A stretch of DNA of 64,000 nucleotides from Spongiibacter marinus (GTDB lineage Bacteria > Pseudomonadota > Gammaproteobacteria > Pseudomonadales > Spongiibacteraceae): NCBI RefSeq assembly GCF_016906995.1, contig NZ_JAFBBD010000002.1:271667-335666 (forward strand). Reading direction: 5' to 3'. How positions within the stretch are numbered: position 1 is the stretch's first letter; every line of letters starts with the position of its first letter. The translations under genes and the position numbers were made by a program. Positions 1 through 8,247 of the stretch are shown here, in pieces. The notes beneath the pieces were generated by a model. That model was not told the origin of the DNA. It saw only the letters and a list, made by a program, of their open reading frames with translations, and searched no databases.

Positions 1-2
1 AG

Positions 3-662
3 TCAGTTGTGGTTGAGCGTGTCGAGCCCGATTTGCCAGCATCACCGGAGGGCTTCAATTTTAAGGAAGCCTTGCTGCGCATGGGGAATAATCGCGGCTT
101 GCTGGCCACACAGGCGCGACGATTTGCCGACAGGCATTGCGGCGATCTCAAACTGGTTGAGAAAAGTCTGCGTGGAAATAACGCGCCGCTGGCAACTCGT
201 GAACTGCATACCGTGCGCGGTGTTGCTGCCACGCTGGGGGCTTCGGCGCTGGCGCAGATGCTGGGTGATCTTGAGGATGCTTGTAAACAGGGGGCAAGTG
301 CCGATGCCCTTGCTGAGGATCTTCAGCGTGCAGACGCCGAATTAAAACGCGCGTGTGCCGTTTTTAGTGAGTTGGCGAACCAGTTGACGCCCGCGCCCAG
401 TGCGGGCGATGAAGGGCATACCAAGGTGGATGCCGCGCAGCTACTCAAGGGTTGTGAGGAGCTAGAAGCCCTCCTTCGGGACAGTAATATGCGCGCGATG
501 GCCGTGCACGATACGCTCCGCGCGGAAGGGGGCTTGGCAGCGGTCGCCGGAGCCGAGATACTGGCGGAATCCATAGCGAGTCTCGATTTTGCCGGCGCCC
601 TTGCTGCGCTGGAGCGTGTTAAGGCAGAGCTCGACGCACAAAACAGTAATACGGAGCTGTAA
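3..662 (+). CDS. C-terminal part of a hybrid sensor kinase (HPt domain), 5' truncated
   Basis: The frame is open from base 3, so this is the tail of a gene that begins before the window. It carries a histidine phosphotransfer (HPt) domain with the motif LHTVRGVAATLGA, whose histidine would be the phosphoacceptor. It is followed by a second helical stretch of the kind found at the end of large hybrid kinases. HPt domains shuttle phosphate between receiver domains in phosphorelays. The stop is 3 bp before the diguanylate cyclase start, so the two genes are probably one operon and one signalling pathway. An ATG-independent start at GTG 9 is possible, but an open frame upstream and no ribosome site argue for truncation by the window edge. 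Confidence 0.75.
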   Translation, partial: SVVVERVEPDLPASPEGFNFKEALLRMGNNRGLLATQARRFADRHCGDLKLVEKSLRGNNAPLATRELHTVRGVAATLGASALAQMLGDLEDACKQGASADALAEDLQRADAELKRACAVFSELANQLTPAPSAGDEGHTKVDAAQLLKGCEELEALLRDSNMRAMAVHDTLRAEGGLAAVAGAEILAESIASLDFAGALAALERVKAELDAQNSNTEL

Positions 663-665
663 ACA

Positions 666-1631
666 ATGACGGAAAAGGCACTCGACTGGGTGAAGCCGAT
701 GTTGCGGTCGCTGCCAAAGCTACTGCTCGTCGACGACCAGCCGGTGAATATCCAGACCCTCTATCAGATTTTCGCTGACGATCACGAAGTGTTCATGGCG
801 ACGAGTGGCGAGCAAGCGCTGGCGCTGTGTCGAGACAAACAGCCCGATCTGGTATTGCTGGACGTGATCATGCCGGGTATGGATGGCCTGGAAACCTGCC
901 AACGCTTGAAAGAGGATGCCGATACCGCCGACATTCCTGTGATTTTTGTGACCTCGCAAAATAGCCCCGAAGAGGAGACCCACGGCCTGGAGGTGGGGGC
1001 TGTCGACTTTATTAGCAAGCCAGTAAACCCCGCAGTGGTTAGAGCTCGGGTAAAAACGCAGCTCACACTGAAAGCGCAAACCGATGCGCTGCGCATGCTT
1101 GCTTCCCTGGATGGTTTGACCGGCGTGCCCAATCGACGCATTTTCGATGAGCGGCTGGATGCCGAGTGGCGGGCATGTCGCCGTTCAGGGTCGCCCCTTT
1201 CGTTGCTGATGGTTGATGTTGATCACTTCAAACTCTACAACGACCACTATGGCCACTTGGACGGTGACCAGTGTTTGAAGGCAATAGCATCGGCGTTGGC
1301 TTCCAGTGTTGAGCGCGGACGCGATATGCTCGCCCGTTTCGGCGGTGAGGAATTTGTCTGCCTGTTACCGGATACCGACCTGGAGGGCGCCAAACATATT
1401 GCCGAAAAATTGCGTCAGGCCGTTGAAGGGCTGGCGATCCCCCACGTTGAATCGAAAACGGCGGCAACGGTAACGGTGAGTCTCGGGGTTGCCACCACCG
1501 CCGAGTGCGATGCACTGGAGCCGCCGGACCTGCTCAAAATTGCCGATGAGCAGTTGTATCTTGCCAAGCAATCTGGCCGCAACCGCGTCTGTGGCGTGCA
1601 ATTTCCGCTAGCTCAGCAAGCCGAGTCGTGA
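666..1631 (+). CDS. REC-GGDEF response regulator, diguanylate cyclase
   Basis: This 321-residue cytoplasmic protein has an N-terminal receiver domain (acidic pair D23/D24, phosphoacceptor D66 in LLDVIMPG, conserved K118) and a C-terminal GGDEF domain with the active-site loop GGEEF at 226-230. An RxxD inhibitory site (R217-D220) lies exactly five residues before that loop, so product feedback by c-di-GMP is expected. Phosphorylation should trigger dimerisation and synthesis of c-di-GMP from two GTP, as in PleD/WspR-type enzymes. It follows the HPt gene by 3 bp, and phosphate from that kinase is the likely input. The output (biofilm or motility) is inferred only from the family. Confidence 0.92.
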   Translation: MTEKALDWVKPMLRSLPKLLLVDDQPVNIQTLYQIFADDHEVFMATSGEQALALCRDKQPDLVLLDVIMPGMDGLETCQRLKEDADTADIPVIFVTSQNSPEEETHGLEVGAVDFISKPVNPAVVRARVKTQLTLKAQTDALRMLASLDGLTGVPNRRIFDERLDAEWRACRRSGSPLSLLMVDVDHFKLYNDHYGHLDGDQCLKAIASALASSVERGRDMLARFGGEEFVCLLPDTDLEGAKHIAEKLRQAVEGLAIPHVESKTAATVTVSLGVATTAECDALEPPDLLKIADEQLYLAKQSGRNRVCGVQFPLAQQAES

Positions 1632-1632
1632 C

Positions 1633-2925
1633 ATGAACCCGCTAATGCCCCACCTTGCCCGGGTGCTTTCAAGTACGTCCTTACTTTCCTTGCGGCGGGG
1701 CTACCACAGCGCGAAGCGGCGTTTGGCAGGTAGGCCGCATACGCTCGATGTGTTCATTCGCGTTGATGACCCCTACAGCTATTTACTATTGCAGGTGATG
1801 GACGATGTCTGCTCGCGCTTTAATGTCGAGGTAAAGTGGTGGGTGATCGTCGAGTCGCCCGAGGACATGTACCCGGAAAAAACCATGTGGCGGGAGTATG
1901 CCTGTCGCGACGCTGAACATCTTGCCAGGCTATACAACTTAGACTTTCCCTCACAATTGCCCGCGTTAGAGCAGGCCGCTATCGACCATACGGCGGTATC
2001 CCTTCTATCGTTACCCGTAGACGATTTTCCGCGGCAAGCGCGCGGCCTGCTGGCGGCGCTCTGGCAGGGACGGATGCCGACGCAATTACTCGCGTTGGAT
2101 TCCTGGGCCCGTCAGTGCCTGGCGGAAAATTCTCAACGCTTACAAACGCTGGGGCATTACGCTGGGGCGATGATTTACTGTGCGCCGGAATGGTATTGGG
2201 GCGTGGACCGGCTGGATCACCTTGAACGGCGGCTTATTACCGAAGGCGGCGCAAAGCGGCCGGATGAAAAGGCGGTGTATACGCGCAGCTACAGCGGTTT
2301 TTGTCGCGGTGAGCGCGCCGATGTTGTCGATCCCGATCTGCCCTTAGTGCTCTACTGGTCTGCGCGCAGCCCCTATTCATACTTGGCGCTAGAGAAGGCG
2401 GCGCAGCTGAGTGAGCACTACGGCATCGCGCTTGAGGTGAAGCCGGTGCTGCCGATGATGATGCGCGGGATGCCTGTACCTCCTGACAAGAAAATGTATA
2501 TTTTTCATGACACGGTTCGGGAGGCGGAAAAGCAGGGCCTGGAGTACGGTTTTGTTGCCGACCCGCTGGGCGATGCCGTGGAGCGTTGCTATGCACTTTG
2601 TGACTACGCGGAGTCTAGCGGACGCTTGCTACCGTTTTTGCTTAGTTTTGCCCGCGGCGTAAATGCTCAAGGCATTGATGCCGCCAGCGATCGTGGATTG
2701 AAGCGTATTATTCAGCGCTGTGGTTTGGATTGGGAGACGGCGCGACAGCAACTCGGCAATGACCACTGGCGGGGCGCGGTGCAAAAAAACCTGGAAGAGA
2801 TGTATGCCATGGGTTGCTGGGGCGTGCCGAGTTTTCGCTATGGCGAGTTAGTGCTATGGGGGCAGGACCGCATTGGCATTGTGGAAAATGCCATGATAGG
2901 TAGCGCGGCCCTGCATCGCTGCTAA
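1633..2925 (+). CDS. Tandem DsbA-family / HCCA-isomerase-like protein
   Basis: The 430-residue product contains two thioredoxin-fold units of the DsbA/2-hydroxychromene-2-carboxylate isomerase (kappa-GST) type. Each has a characteristic start (DDPYSYL near residue 45; SPYSYLA near residue 246). The second ends in the typical GCWGVPSFRYGE...WGQDR block. No CxxC dithiol motif is visible at the N-terminal end of either fold, which favours a glutathione-dependent isomerase or transferase role over disulfide oxidation. No signal peptide is evident. The start is 1 bp after the cyclase stop, so it is co-transcribed with the signalling genes, although no functional link is obvious. The substrate is unknown. 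Confidence 0.75.
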   Translation: MNPLMPHLARVLSSTSLLSLRRGYHSAKRRLAGRPHTLDVFIRVDDPYSYLLLQVMDDVCSRFNVEVKWWVIVESPEDMYPEKTMWREYACRDAEHLARLYNLDFPSQLPALEQAAIDHTAVSLLSLPVDDFPRQARGLLAALWQGRMPTQLLALDSWARQCLAENSQRLQTLGHYAGAMIYCAPEWYWGVDRLDHLERRLITEGGAKRPDEKAVYTRSYSGFCRGERADVVDPDLPLVLYWSARSPYSYLALEKAAQLSEHYGIALEVKPVLPMMMRGMPVPPDKKMYIFHDTVREAEKQGLEYGFVADPLGDAVERCYALCDYAESSGRLLPFLLSFARGVNAQGIDAASDRGLKRIIQRCGLDWETARQQLGNDHWRGAVQKNLEEMYAMGCWGVPSFRYGELVLWGQDRIGIVENAMIGSAALHRC

Positions 2926-2942
2926 GCGACCTGTCGCTTAGC
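2921..2942. terminator. 9-bp hairpin shared by two convergent genes
   Basis: GCTAAGCGA (2921-2929) pairs perfectly with TCGCTTAGC (2934-2942) across a 4-nt loop. The left arm contains the stop codon of the DsbA-like gene and the right arm contains the stop of the convergent SDR gene. It could work as a bidirectional terminator or 3'-end stabiliser. There is no strong T-run, so intrinsic termination is not certain. Confidence 0.55.
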
Positions 2943-3750
2943 TTAGGCGAGCAAATGTTTTTGCCAGCAGCTGTGATAACAGGCCGGGAAATGCGCCGCT
3001 GACAATTTTAAATACCCTCGCGTCGACGCCAATGCAAATACTGCGCTTGTTGCGCTCTATCGCGCCTACAATGCGCTGCGCGGCGTAGTGTGCACTCACG
3101 CCAACGCGCTGCGCCAGTCGCATATTTTTCTCTGCCTGCTGTACATCGTCCGATTCTTTGAGTGTGGCCAGAATCATATCGGTCTTAATGGCTCCCGGAT
3201 GAATACAGCTGACGCCGATTCCCTCGCCACTCAGTTCCGCGCGTAACGAATCACTGAATTTTTGCAGGGCCGCTTTGCTACTGCTGTACGAACACTGGCT
3301 GGGAAGACCGAAGAATGCTGCCATGCTAGATAGGTTGACGATGTGTCCTTGTCCGCTGTTTCTGAGCAGCGGCAGCAATTCTCGACTGAGAAACACAGCA
3401 CTAAAAAAATTCAGTTGGAAGACCTTTTCCCAATCCGCTTGGCGGTGATTTTCAGTACTCTTCTGCAGAGTTATCCCTGCGTTGTTAATCAGAATATCAA
3501 GCGATGTGTACTGCTCTTTCAGTGCATCGACTAGATCAATCAGCTGATGGCGGTCGCAGAGGTCGGCGGTGTGACAAGAAATTGTGGCACCTTGTCCCTC
3601 CAGTGAATCCGCTAACTGTTTGAGTGCGTCGCCGTTGATATCAACCAGTGCGAGGTGGCAGCCTTTACTGGCCAGAAGCGCCGCCAGCGCACTGCCGAGG
3701 CCACCGGCGGCGCCAGTGATCAAGGCCGTTTTAGCTGTAAAAGAGTTCAT
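2938..3750 (-). CDS. Short-chain dehydrogenase/reductase
   Basis: A 270-residue classical SDR: cofactor motif TGAAGGLGSA near residue 12, the NNAG structural motif, catalytic Ser in NLSSMA and YSSSK as the Tyr/Lys active site. It should reduce or oxidise a carbonyl/hydroxyl with NAD(P)(H). I place the start at ATG 3750 (MNSFTAK) because the Rossmann fold begins directly after it. The frame extends upstream, but those residues are unlike an SDR. The gene lies 66 bp downstream of the TonB receptor on the same strand and is probably the last gene of that operon. The substrate cannot be read from the sequence. Confidence 0.85.
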   Translation of the reverse strand: MNSFTAKTALITGAAGGLGSALAALLASKGCHLALVDINGDALKQLADSLEGQGATISCHTADLCDRHQLIDLVDALKEQYTSLDILINNAGITLQKSTENHRQADWEKVFQLNFFSAVFLSRELLPLLRNSGQGHIVNLSSMAAFFGLPSQCSYSSSKAALQKFSDSLRAELSGEGIGVSCIHPGAIKTDMILATLKESDDVQQAEKNMRLAQRVGVSAHYAAQRIVGAIERNKRSICIGVDARVFKIVSGAFPGLLSQLLAKTFARLS

Positions 3751-3816
3751 CAATTCGCTCGTAAAAAAAGGGCGGTGGCCGGAGGGTGGGCCGGACACCA
3801 CCTAATAACAGGAAGG

Positions 3817-6414
3817 TTAGAAGGTTTTACGAAGTTCTATGCCGTAGGTGCGCGGGTCGCCGAGCACAGTAGTGAGTGTGCCGATACTGTCTCCGGCGGC
3901 TACCGCACCAATGTCGTAGCGCTCGTCGGTCAGGTTTTTCACATAGGCGGCAATGCTCAGGTCATCGGCGTCGTTGCTCCAGCTCAGGCGCGCGTCGAAG
4001 AGCACATAGGCATCGGCATACGTGAGTGCTTCCTTGCGTTTTGACGCCTCCCACGCGCCTCGGTCCAGGCCGAGGTAAATATCGCTCTTATAGCTGGCGT
4101 CTAGTCGGGGCACGAAGCGACCGAACTCGGTATTGAGCGTGTACTGGATACCCAGTGCCGCTGTTTCTTCCGGCGATACTGCAAATTCTTCGTCAGAACG
4201 GTCGATGGGAACAAACTCACCACGAAGCGCCAGGGATTTCAGGTCGTTATCCATGAATTCTTCATAGCGATAATTGTTGTTGCTGTAAGTGAAGTTGACC
4301 ATGGTATTCATTGACGGGAACCACATTACCTCCAGTTCGGCACCTTCGATTACTGATTCACCCGCATTTTGCGAGCCAACTACCAAGGTGTTGTTCGAAT
4401 CAACATTTACAGTGATTAGGTGCATGTTCTCAAACGTCATGGAGTAGGCCGCAAGATTGATCCGCAGAGAGCGTTCTAGCGCATCGATCTTGATACCGAT
4501 TTCGCGGTTTTCGAGCTCTTCGGGTTCAACTACGCTCAGGCCGTCTAAGCCAAATGGCTCCTGGAAGCCTGACTTAAAACCGTTGCTCCATGTTGCGTAA
4601 ACCATCGCCGAGTTGATGATGCTGCCGTCAAGCAGTTCCTCGGGGAAGATATAGGCGGCAGAAGCCATCGGTGTGAATTGACGGAAGGTGTCTTCTCGCT
4701 GGTCGATTTTCGCATCGCCTAAGGGCGCTCGAATATCGCCAGTGAAACGTTCGCGCAAGATGTTGTTGGCAATGGTGAGTGGGTCTTGTGACCAACGCCC
4801 CAAAAATGCCATGGCCCCCATATCTGGCAATACCGGAACAAAGCGTGGGTCTGCACTAGAAATGATGGAGGTCACTTCAGCGAGGTCGGCGCTGCGGGTA
4901 ACCAAGTAGGAGTCGCGCGTCTCTTCGGTGTAGCGCCCGCCCAGCGTAACCTCTAGGTTGTCGGTGATGTGCCATGTGGCTTGAGTAAACGCAGCAAAGG
5001 TTTCACCGTCGATTTCAAAGTCCTGAACGGTTGCCAATGGCAGTGCGCCCGCGACCAAAGGTAGTGTGCCACCGGGAACAAGACCAGTCAGTGTGTTGAG
5101 CAAGTCACCGACAACGCCAATGTCTACACCTTGCTGGCCAGCTGCCAAACCAAGAAATTTGGTGGGCTCGGCACCGACGAGTGGGTTGGCAGTGTTAAAG
5201 CGCTCGGACTTGTATTCGTCTTGCCAGAAGATACCCGCCGCGTAGTCGACACTGTCGAACAAAACGCCGTTGAATTGCAGTTCAAAGGTAAGCGATTCTT
5301 GCAGGCTGTCGTCGAGTAGGTCTGCTCGCAAAAACTCAGCTGGCCCGCCTTCGTCTGCGGTCGTTTGCGGGTTGAATTTCGTTGCGTCGCGGTAGCCCAG
5401 AATAGACTTCATGCTGTGGTCTGCACTGAACTGGTAGTCAAAGGTCAGGCCGAGCATAAGCTCGTCTTGGTCTTTTTTCTGACGCTGACTATCGCCTTGA
5501 TTGGTGTGCAGGTCTGCCTGTGACTCGCGGGAGTTTGCCTCACAATTGTCTTTGTAGGCCGAGGGGTTGTTTGGGTCTGTGTCACCGGGCCAAAGTATGC
5601 CGAGGCCGTTCACAAAGAGGGCATCTTCGTTGACAATCCGACAGTTGTACGAGGGGAAATTTTCCCGCGTGCGGCCGACAAAGGCAAAACCGTCGATGGT
5701 TAAATCATCGCTTGCCAGCCAGCGCGTTTGGAAAATGGCAGACAGCCGATCGATCGACTGATTTTCCCGGCCGGTGGCGTCCTTCAGGAAGCCGTCGCGG
5801 CGGCGGGTGTTTACCGATATGCGGGTCAGCAATTCATCATTGATGGGTAAGTCGACCGCGGCCTGCAGGCGCTGCTCATTGTAGTTACCGAGACTGCCCT
5901 CAATATAGCCGCCGAATTCTTCTCCCGGTTTTGTCAGGGTGAAGACCAGGGCACCCCCGGTATTGTTCTTACCGAACAGCGTTCCCTGCGGCCCACGCAG
6001 AACCTGAACGCTGTCTACATCGATGGTATCCAAAAGCTGGCCATCCGGACGTGGGATGAAAATACCGTCTAAATACACGCTCACTGACGGGTCGAAGCGC
6101 GCAAAGGGCGCTCGCTGGCCGATGCCGCGAATAAAAATTTGTGGCGATGTGCTGTTATTGATTTGCAGGCTGGGCACCGACTTACTCAACTCCTGAGCGC
6201 CGAGTATGCCCTGCTCACGTAGCGAGTCCCCGGTGATCGCGGTGACGGCGACCGGCGTTTCCTGAATGCTCTCAGCGCGTTTTCGCGCGGTGACGATCAC
6301 TTCTTCAATCACGCCCGCGGAGCTGCCTTGGTTCGCCGCCACGGCGGGGGGCAGGGTTGCCGCCATGAGTCCTGCCAGTGTGAGAGGAAGGCGGTGGTTT
6401 TTCTGCGTTTTCAT
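3817..6414 (-). CDS. TonB-dependent outer-membrane receptor
   Basis: The 865-residue product begins with a signal peptide ending near AVAA, then a TonB box (EEVIVTARKR, about residues 37-46), a plug domain (QETPVAVTAITG, RGPQGTLFGKNNTGGAL) and a long beta-barrel ending in the C-terminal Phe typical of outer-membrane proteins. It belongs to the large TonB receptor group common in sphingomonads and marine gammaproteobacteria, which imports siderophores, glycans or hydrophobic carbon compounds. The true start is ATG 6414; the open frame upstream of it lacks a signal peptide. It lies between an epimerase and an SDR gene in an apparent operon, so an organic substrate is more likely than iron, but this is inference. 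Confidence 0.93.
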   Translation of the reverse strand: MKTQKNHRLPLTLAGLMAATLPPAVAANQGSSAGVIEEVIVTARKRAESIQETPVAVTAITGDSLREQGILGAQELSKSVPSLQINNSTSPQIFIRGIGQRAPFARFDPSVSVYLDGIFIPRPDGQLLDTIDVDSVQVLRGPQGTLFGKNNTGGALVFTLTKPGEEFGGYIEGSLGNYNEQRLQAAVDLPINDELLTRISVNTRRRDGFLKDATGRENQSIDRLSAIFQTRWLASDDLTIDGFAFVGRTRENFPSYNCRIVNEDALFVNGLGILWPGDTDPNNPSAYKDNCEANSRESQADLHTNQGDSQRQKKDQDELMLGLTFDYQFSADHSMKSILGYRDATKFNPQTTADEGGPAEFLRADLLDDSLQESLTFELQFNGVLFDSVDYAAGIFWQDEYKSERFNTANPLVGAEPTKFLGLAAGQQGVDIGVVGDLLNTLTGLVPGGTLPLVAGALPLATVQDFEIDGETFAAFTQATWHITDNLEVTLGGRYTEETRDSYLVTRSADLAEVTSIISSADPRFVPVLPDMGAMAFLGRWSQDPLTIANNILRERFTGDIRAPLGDAKIDQREDTFRQFTPMASAAYIFPEELLDGSIINSAMVYATWSNGFKSGFQEPFGLDGLSVVEPEELENREIGIKIDALERSLRINLAAYSMTFENMHLITVNVDSNNTLVVGSQNAGESVIEGAELEVMWFPSMNTMVNFTYSNNNYRYEEFMDNDLKSLALRGEFVPIDRSDEEFAVSPEETAALGIQYTLNTEFGRFVPRLDASYKSDIYLGLDRGAWEASKRKEALTYADAYVLFDARLSWSNDADDLSIAAYVKNLTDERYDIGAVAAGDSIGTLTTVLGDPRTYGIELRKTF

Positions 6415-6452
6415 AGAACACACCTTTATCATTATCTGCATAGGTTTAAGGG

Positions 6453-7400
6453 TTAAAGTTGCTTGAGTACCGTTGGCAGAAGCGGCCGCAATATCGGCCG
6501 AAGTGGCCAGAGTAGACGCCTGACGCTGGCAAAGAGCGTGTGCATTTCCTGCTGGTAGTCTTCGAAGCTGTGCCGTTGATAATTCAGCAGTGCCTGGGAC
6601 TCGCGCGTATCCATCCAATGGGTGTAGAAATTTGCCTGTCCGTGAATACCCTCTGGTAGTGGCAATCCCAGCGCTTGAAACGCGGTATTGATGAATTGCC
6701 GTTGATTGATTTGGCAGCGTTCCCCGCCACCGAGTAAAAGTGTTTTGGCTTGCGCGGCGGGGCAGCTCAGTGCTCGACTAATCGCTAGCGCGACATCGCG
6801 GGGGTGAATGTATTCCAGCGGCGTGTCAGGGTGAATCTCCAGCAGCTGTCGAAGCACCTCGCGCTCTGTTCGCGTGGTGCGAGCATCTACCGAAACCCCC
6901 ACTCGCATAATCACCCAGGGAATAGCCGATTGCTGAAGGTATTGCTCAACTGCCAGCTTGTGCTCGGTGTATTGGTCAGTGGCGATCACCGGGTCTGCAC
7001 AATGGCGCAGTGGCGCCTGGCGTTGTGAGTGCCCGAACACGGTTACCGACGATGGAAAGATAAACAGCGGGGCCCGCGACTGCGCTTGCGCCTGGTCGAT
7101 AAGTGAACAGCTAGCGTCGACGTTTACCCGATGAGCGACAGCGGGTGCACGCTCGGTTAAGGGGGGCAGTATTGAGGCGAGGTGGACGATGGCATCCATG
7201 TCGTCGACTAGCGCCGCGTGCTGGGTGCTATCAGTGATATCGCCCAGCAGGATTTCACAGCGTGCTTGATAGGGTTTGGCTAATTGCCGCTGTTGTGGCG
7301 CATCCAGGTCGCAGCAGCGCAGCTGATGGCCGTCGGCCAATAGCTGTTCCACCACCAATTGCCCCAGGTTACCAAACGCCCCTGTTACCAGTACTTTCAT
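6453..7400 (-). CDS. NAD-dependent epimerase/dehydratase family protein
   Basis: 315 residues with an extended-SDR Rossmann start (VTGAFGNLGQL, GxxGxxG) and an acidic NAD-selective end of beta-2 (CCDLD). The family's catalytic YxxxK is recognisable as YTEHK. Such enzymes act on nucleotide sugars or other hydroxy-carbonyl compounds. This is the first gene of an operon with the TonB receptor (38-bp gap) and the downstream SDR. A good promoter and a repeated 10-mer lie just upstream. The substrate is unknown. Confidence 0.8.
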   Translation of the reverse strand: MKVLVTGAFGNLGQLVVEQLLADGHQLRCCDLDAPQQRQLAKPYQARCEILLGDITDSTQHAALVDDMDAIVHLASILPPLTERAPAVAHRVNVDASCSLIDQAQAQSRAPLFIFPSSVTVFGHSQRQAPLRHCADPVIATDQYTEHKLAVEQYLQQSAIPWVIMRVGVSVDARTTRTEREVLRQLLEIHPDTPLEYIHPRDVALAISRALSCPAAQAKTLLLGGGERCQINQRQFINTAFQALGLPLPEGIHGQANFYTHWMDTRESQALLNYQRHSFEDYQQEMHTLFASVRRLLWPLRPILRPLLPTVLKQL

Positions 7401-7477
7401 CGGGCGAGGCCTTTGCCTTTACGGCGAGCTTGTGAACAGTGCGACTGCATAATGTCTCGTTATTTTTTGTAACTGGT

Positions 7478-7521
7478 TTACATAAGTTGCTCGGCAAGAT
7501 ATATAATTGCGTTACATAAGT
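7478..7521. repeat. Two direct copies of TTACATAAGT, candidate operator
   Basis: TTACATAAGT occurs at 7478-7487 and again at 7512-7521, with a start-to-start distance of 34 bp. The upstream copy overlaps the predicted -35 box of the epimerase/receptor operon and the other lies at the predicted transcription start. That is the geometry of a repressor operator pair. No regulator gene is adjacent, so the binding protein is unknown. Confidence 0.5.
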
Positions 7522-7524
7522 CAA
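7496..7524 (-). promoter_or_regulatory. Sigma-70 promoter for the epimerase-TonB receptor-SDR operon
   Basis: On the minus strand, TTGACT (7519-7524) and TATCTT (7496-7501) are separated by exactly 17 bp. The predicted start is near 7489, giving a leader of about 90 nt before ATG 7400. Confidence 0.6.
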
Positions 7525-7594
7525 CGTCGCGGCGTCGACGCCACGCTCGCCATACAAGGCGTGCATAGGAAGAAATAGGCTGGGTTAGACGAGG

Positions 7595-8185
7595 TTAGGC
7601 GGGATAGTTTTTGCGAAAGGTGGCGGCGCCCATGGCGGCAATTTGGTAATCGATCATTCGATCGAAGGCGGCGAGGATGTCGGTATAGTTGCTACTGTGG
7701 TCAAGCGCATTCAGCGCGGCCACCGCGGCCTCGATGGTTGATAGACCGTCACTGCGGGGGGACTTTCGGATGCGGTATTGGCTGGGCGCCGAAGGGCTAA
7801 TAGCGAGGCAGGGCAACTCTGTGAGCCAGGGGTTCAAGTGCAACAGTCGCCGTACTTTTCGCCAGCTGCCATCGAGCAACAGTATTTGGGAGAACTGACG
7901 TTGCTGTGCTTGCGCCGCGCTGAGCGGGTTTTCGCCGGGAAAGATTAGCAGGCATTGCTTGCGCCAGTCTGGGCCCAACAAGGCCTCGGGCTGAAAATAC
8001 TCGCCGACGACTAATCGACTATCTTGTATGGAGCGCTGCAGTACCGGGGCCGAGGAGAGAGCATGCCGTGCCTCTTTCGGGTCTTGTAGAATAATCAGCT
8101 CATATGCACAGCGGCGCGTGACAATAACGTCGCACAGGCAGGTTTTCGTTGGGCGGTTGCATGCGTCGCAGTGTGAGCGTGCCAA
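7595..8185 (-). CDS. DTW-domain tRNA-uridine aminocarboxypropyltransferase
   Basis: 196 residues with the zinc-binding-like N-terminus C6-C9-C16-C18 (CDACNRPTKTCLC), the family signature as DGSW at 105-108 (a Ser variant of DxTW) and the C-terminal KSPRSDGLSTIEA block. Members such as E. coli TapT (YfiP) transfer the 3-amino-3-carboxypropyl group of S-adenosylmethionine to a uridine in tRNA, forming acp3U at position 47. The length matches the bacterial family. It is transcribed away from the SDR at 8248, with only about 60 bp between the starts. Family assignment is firm; orthology to TapT is likely but not proven. Confidence 0.82.
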   Translation of the reverse strand: MARSHCDACNRPTKTCLCDVIVTRRCAYELIILQDPKEARHALSSAPVLQRSIQDSRLVVGEYFQPEALLGPDWRKQCLLIFPGENPLSAAQAQQRQFSQILLLDGSWRKVRRLLHLNPWLTELPCLAISPSAPSQYRIRKSPRSDGLSTIEAAVAALNALDHSSNYTDILAAFDRMIDYQIAAMGAATFRKNYPA

Positions 8186-8247
8186 TGGAGTCTCCGGTTA
8201 AGATGTCGCGCGTCGTTGAGGCTACCACTATAGAGGAAAAGGAATTC

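Noticed and set aside
4364-4372. Eighth copy of the GCATTTTGC core
   Set aside because: It lies inside the TonB receptor coding sequence, lacks the symmetric flanks and has no sigma-54 promoter nearby; one chance copy is expected.
7369-7566. Small minus-strand frame upstream of the epimerase
   Set aside because: It covers the promoter and the repeated operator, has no ribosome site and no recognisable sequence.
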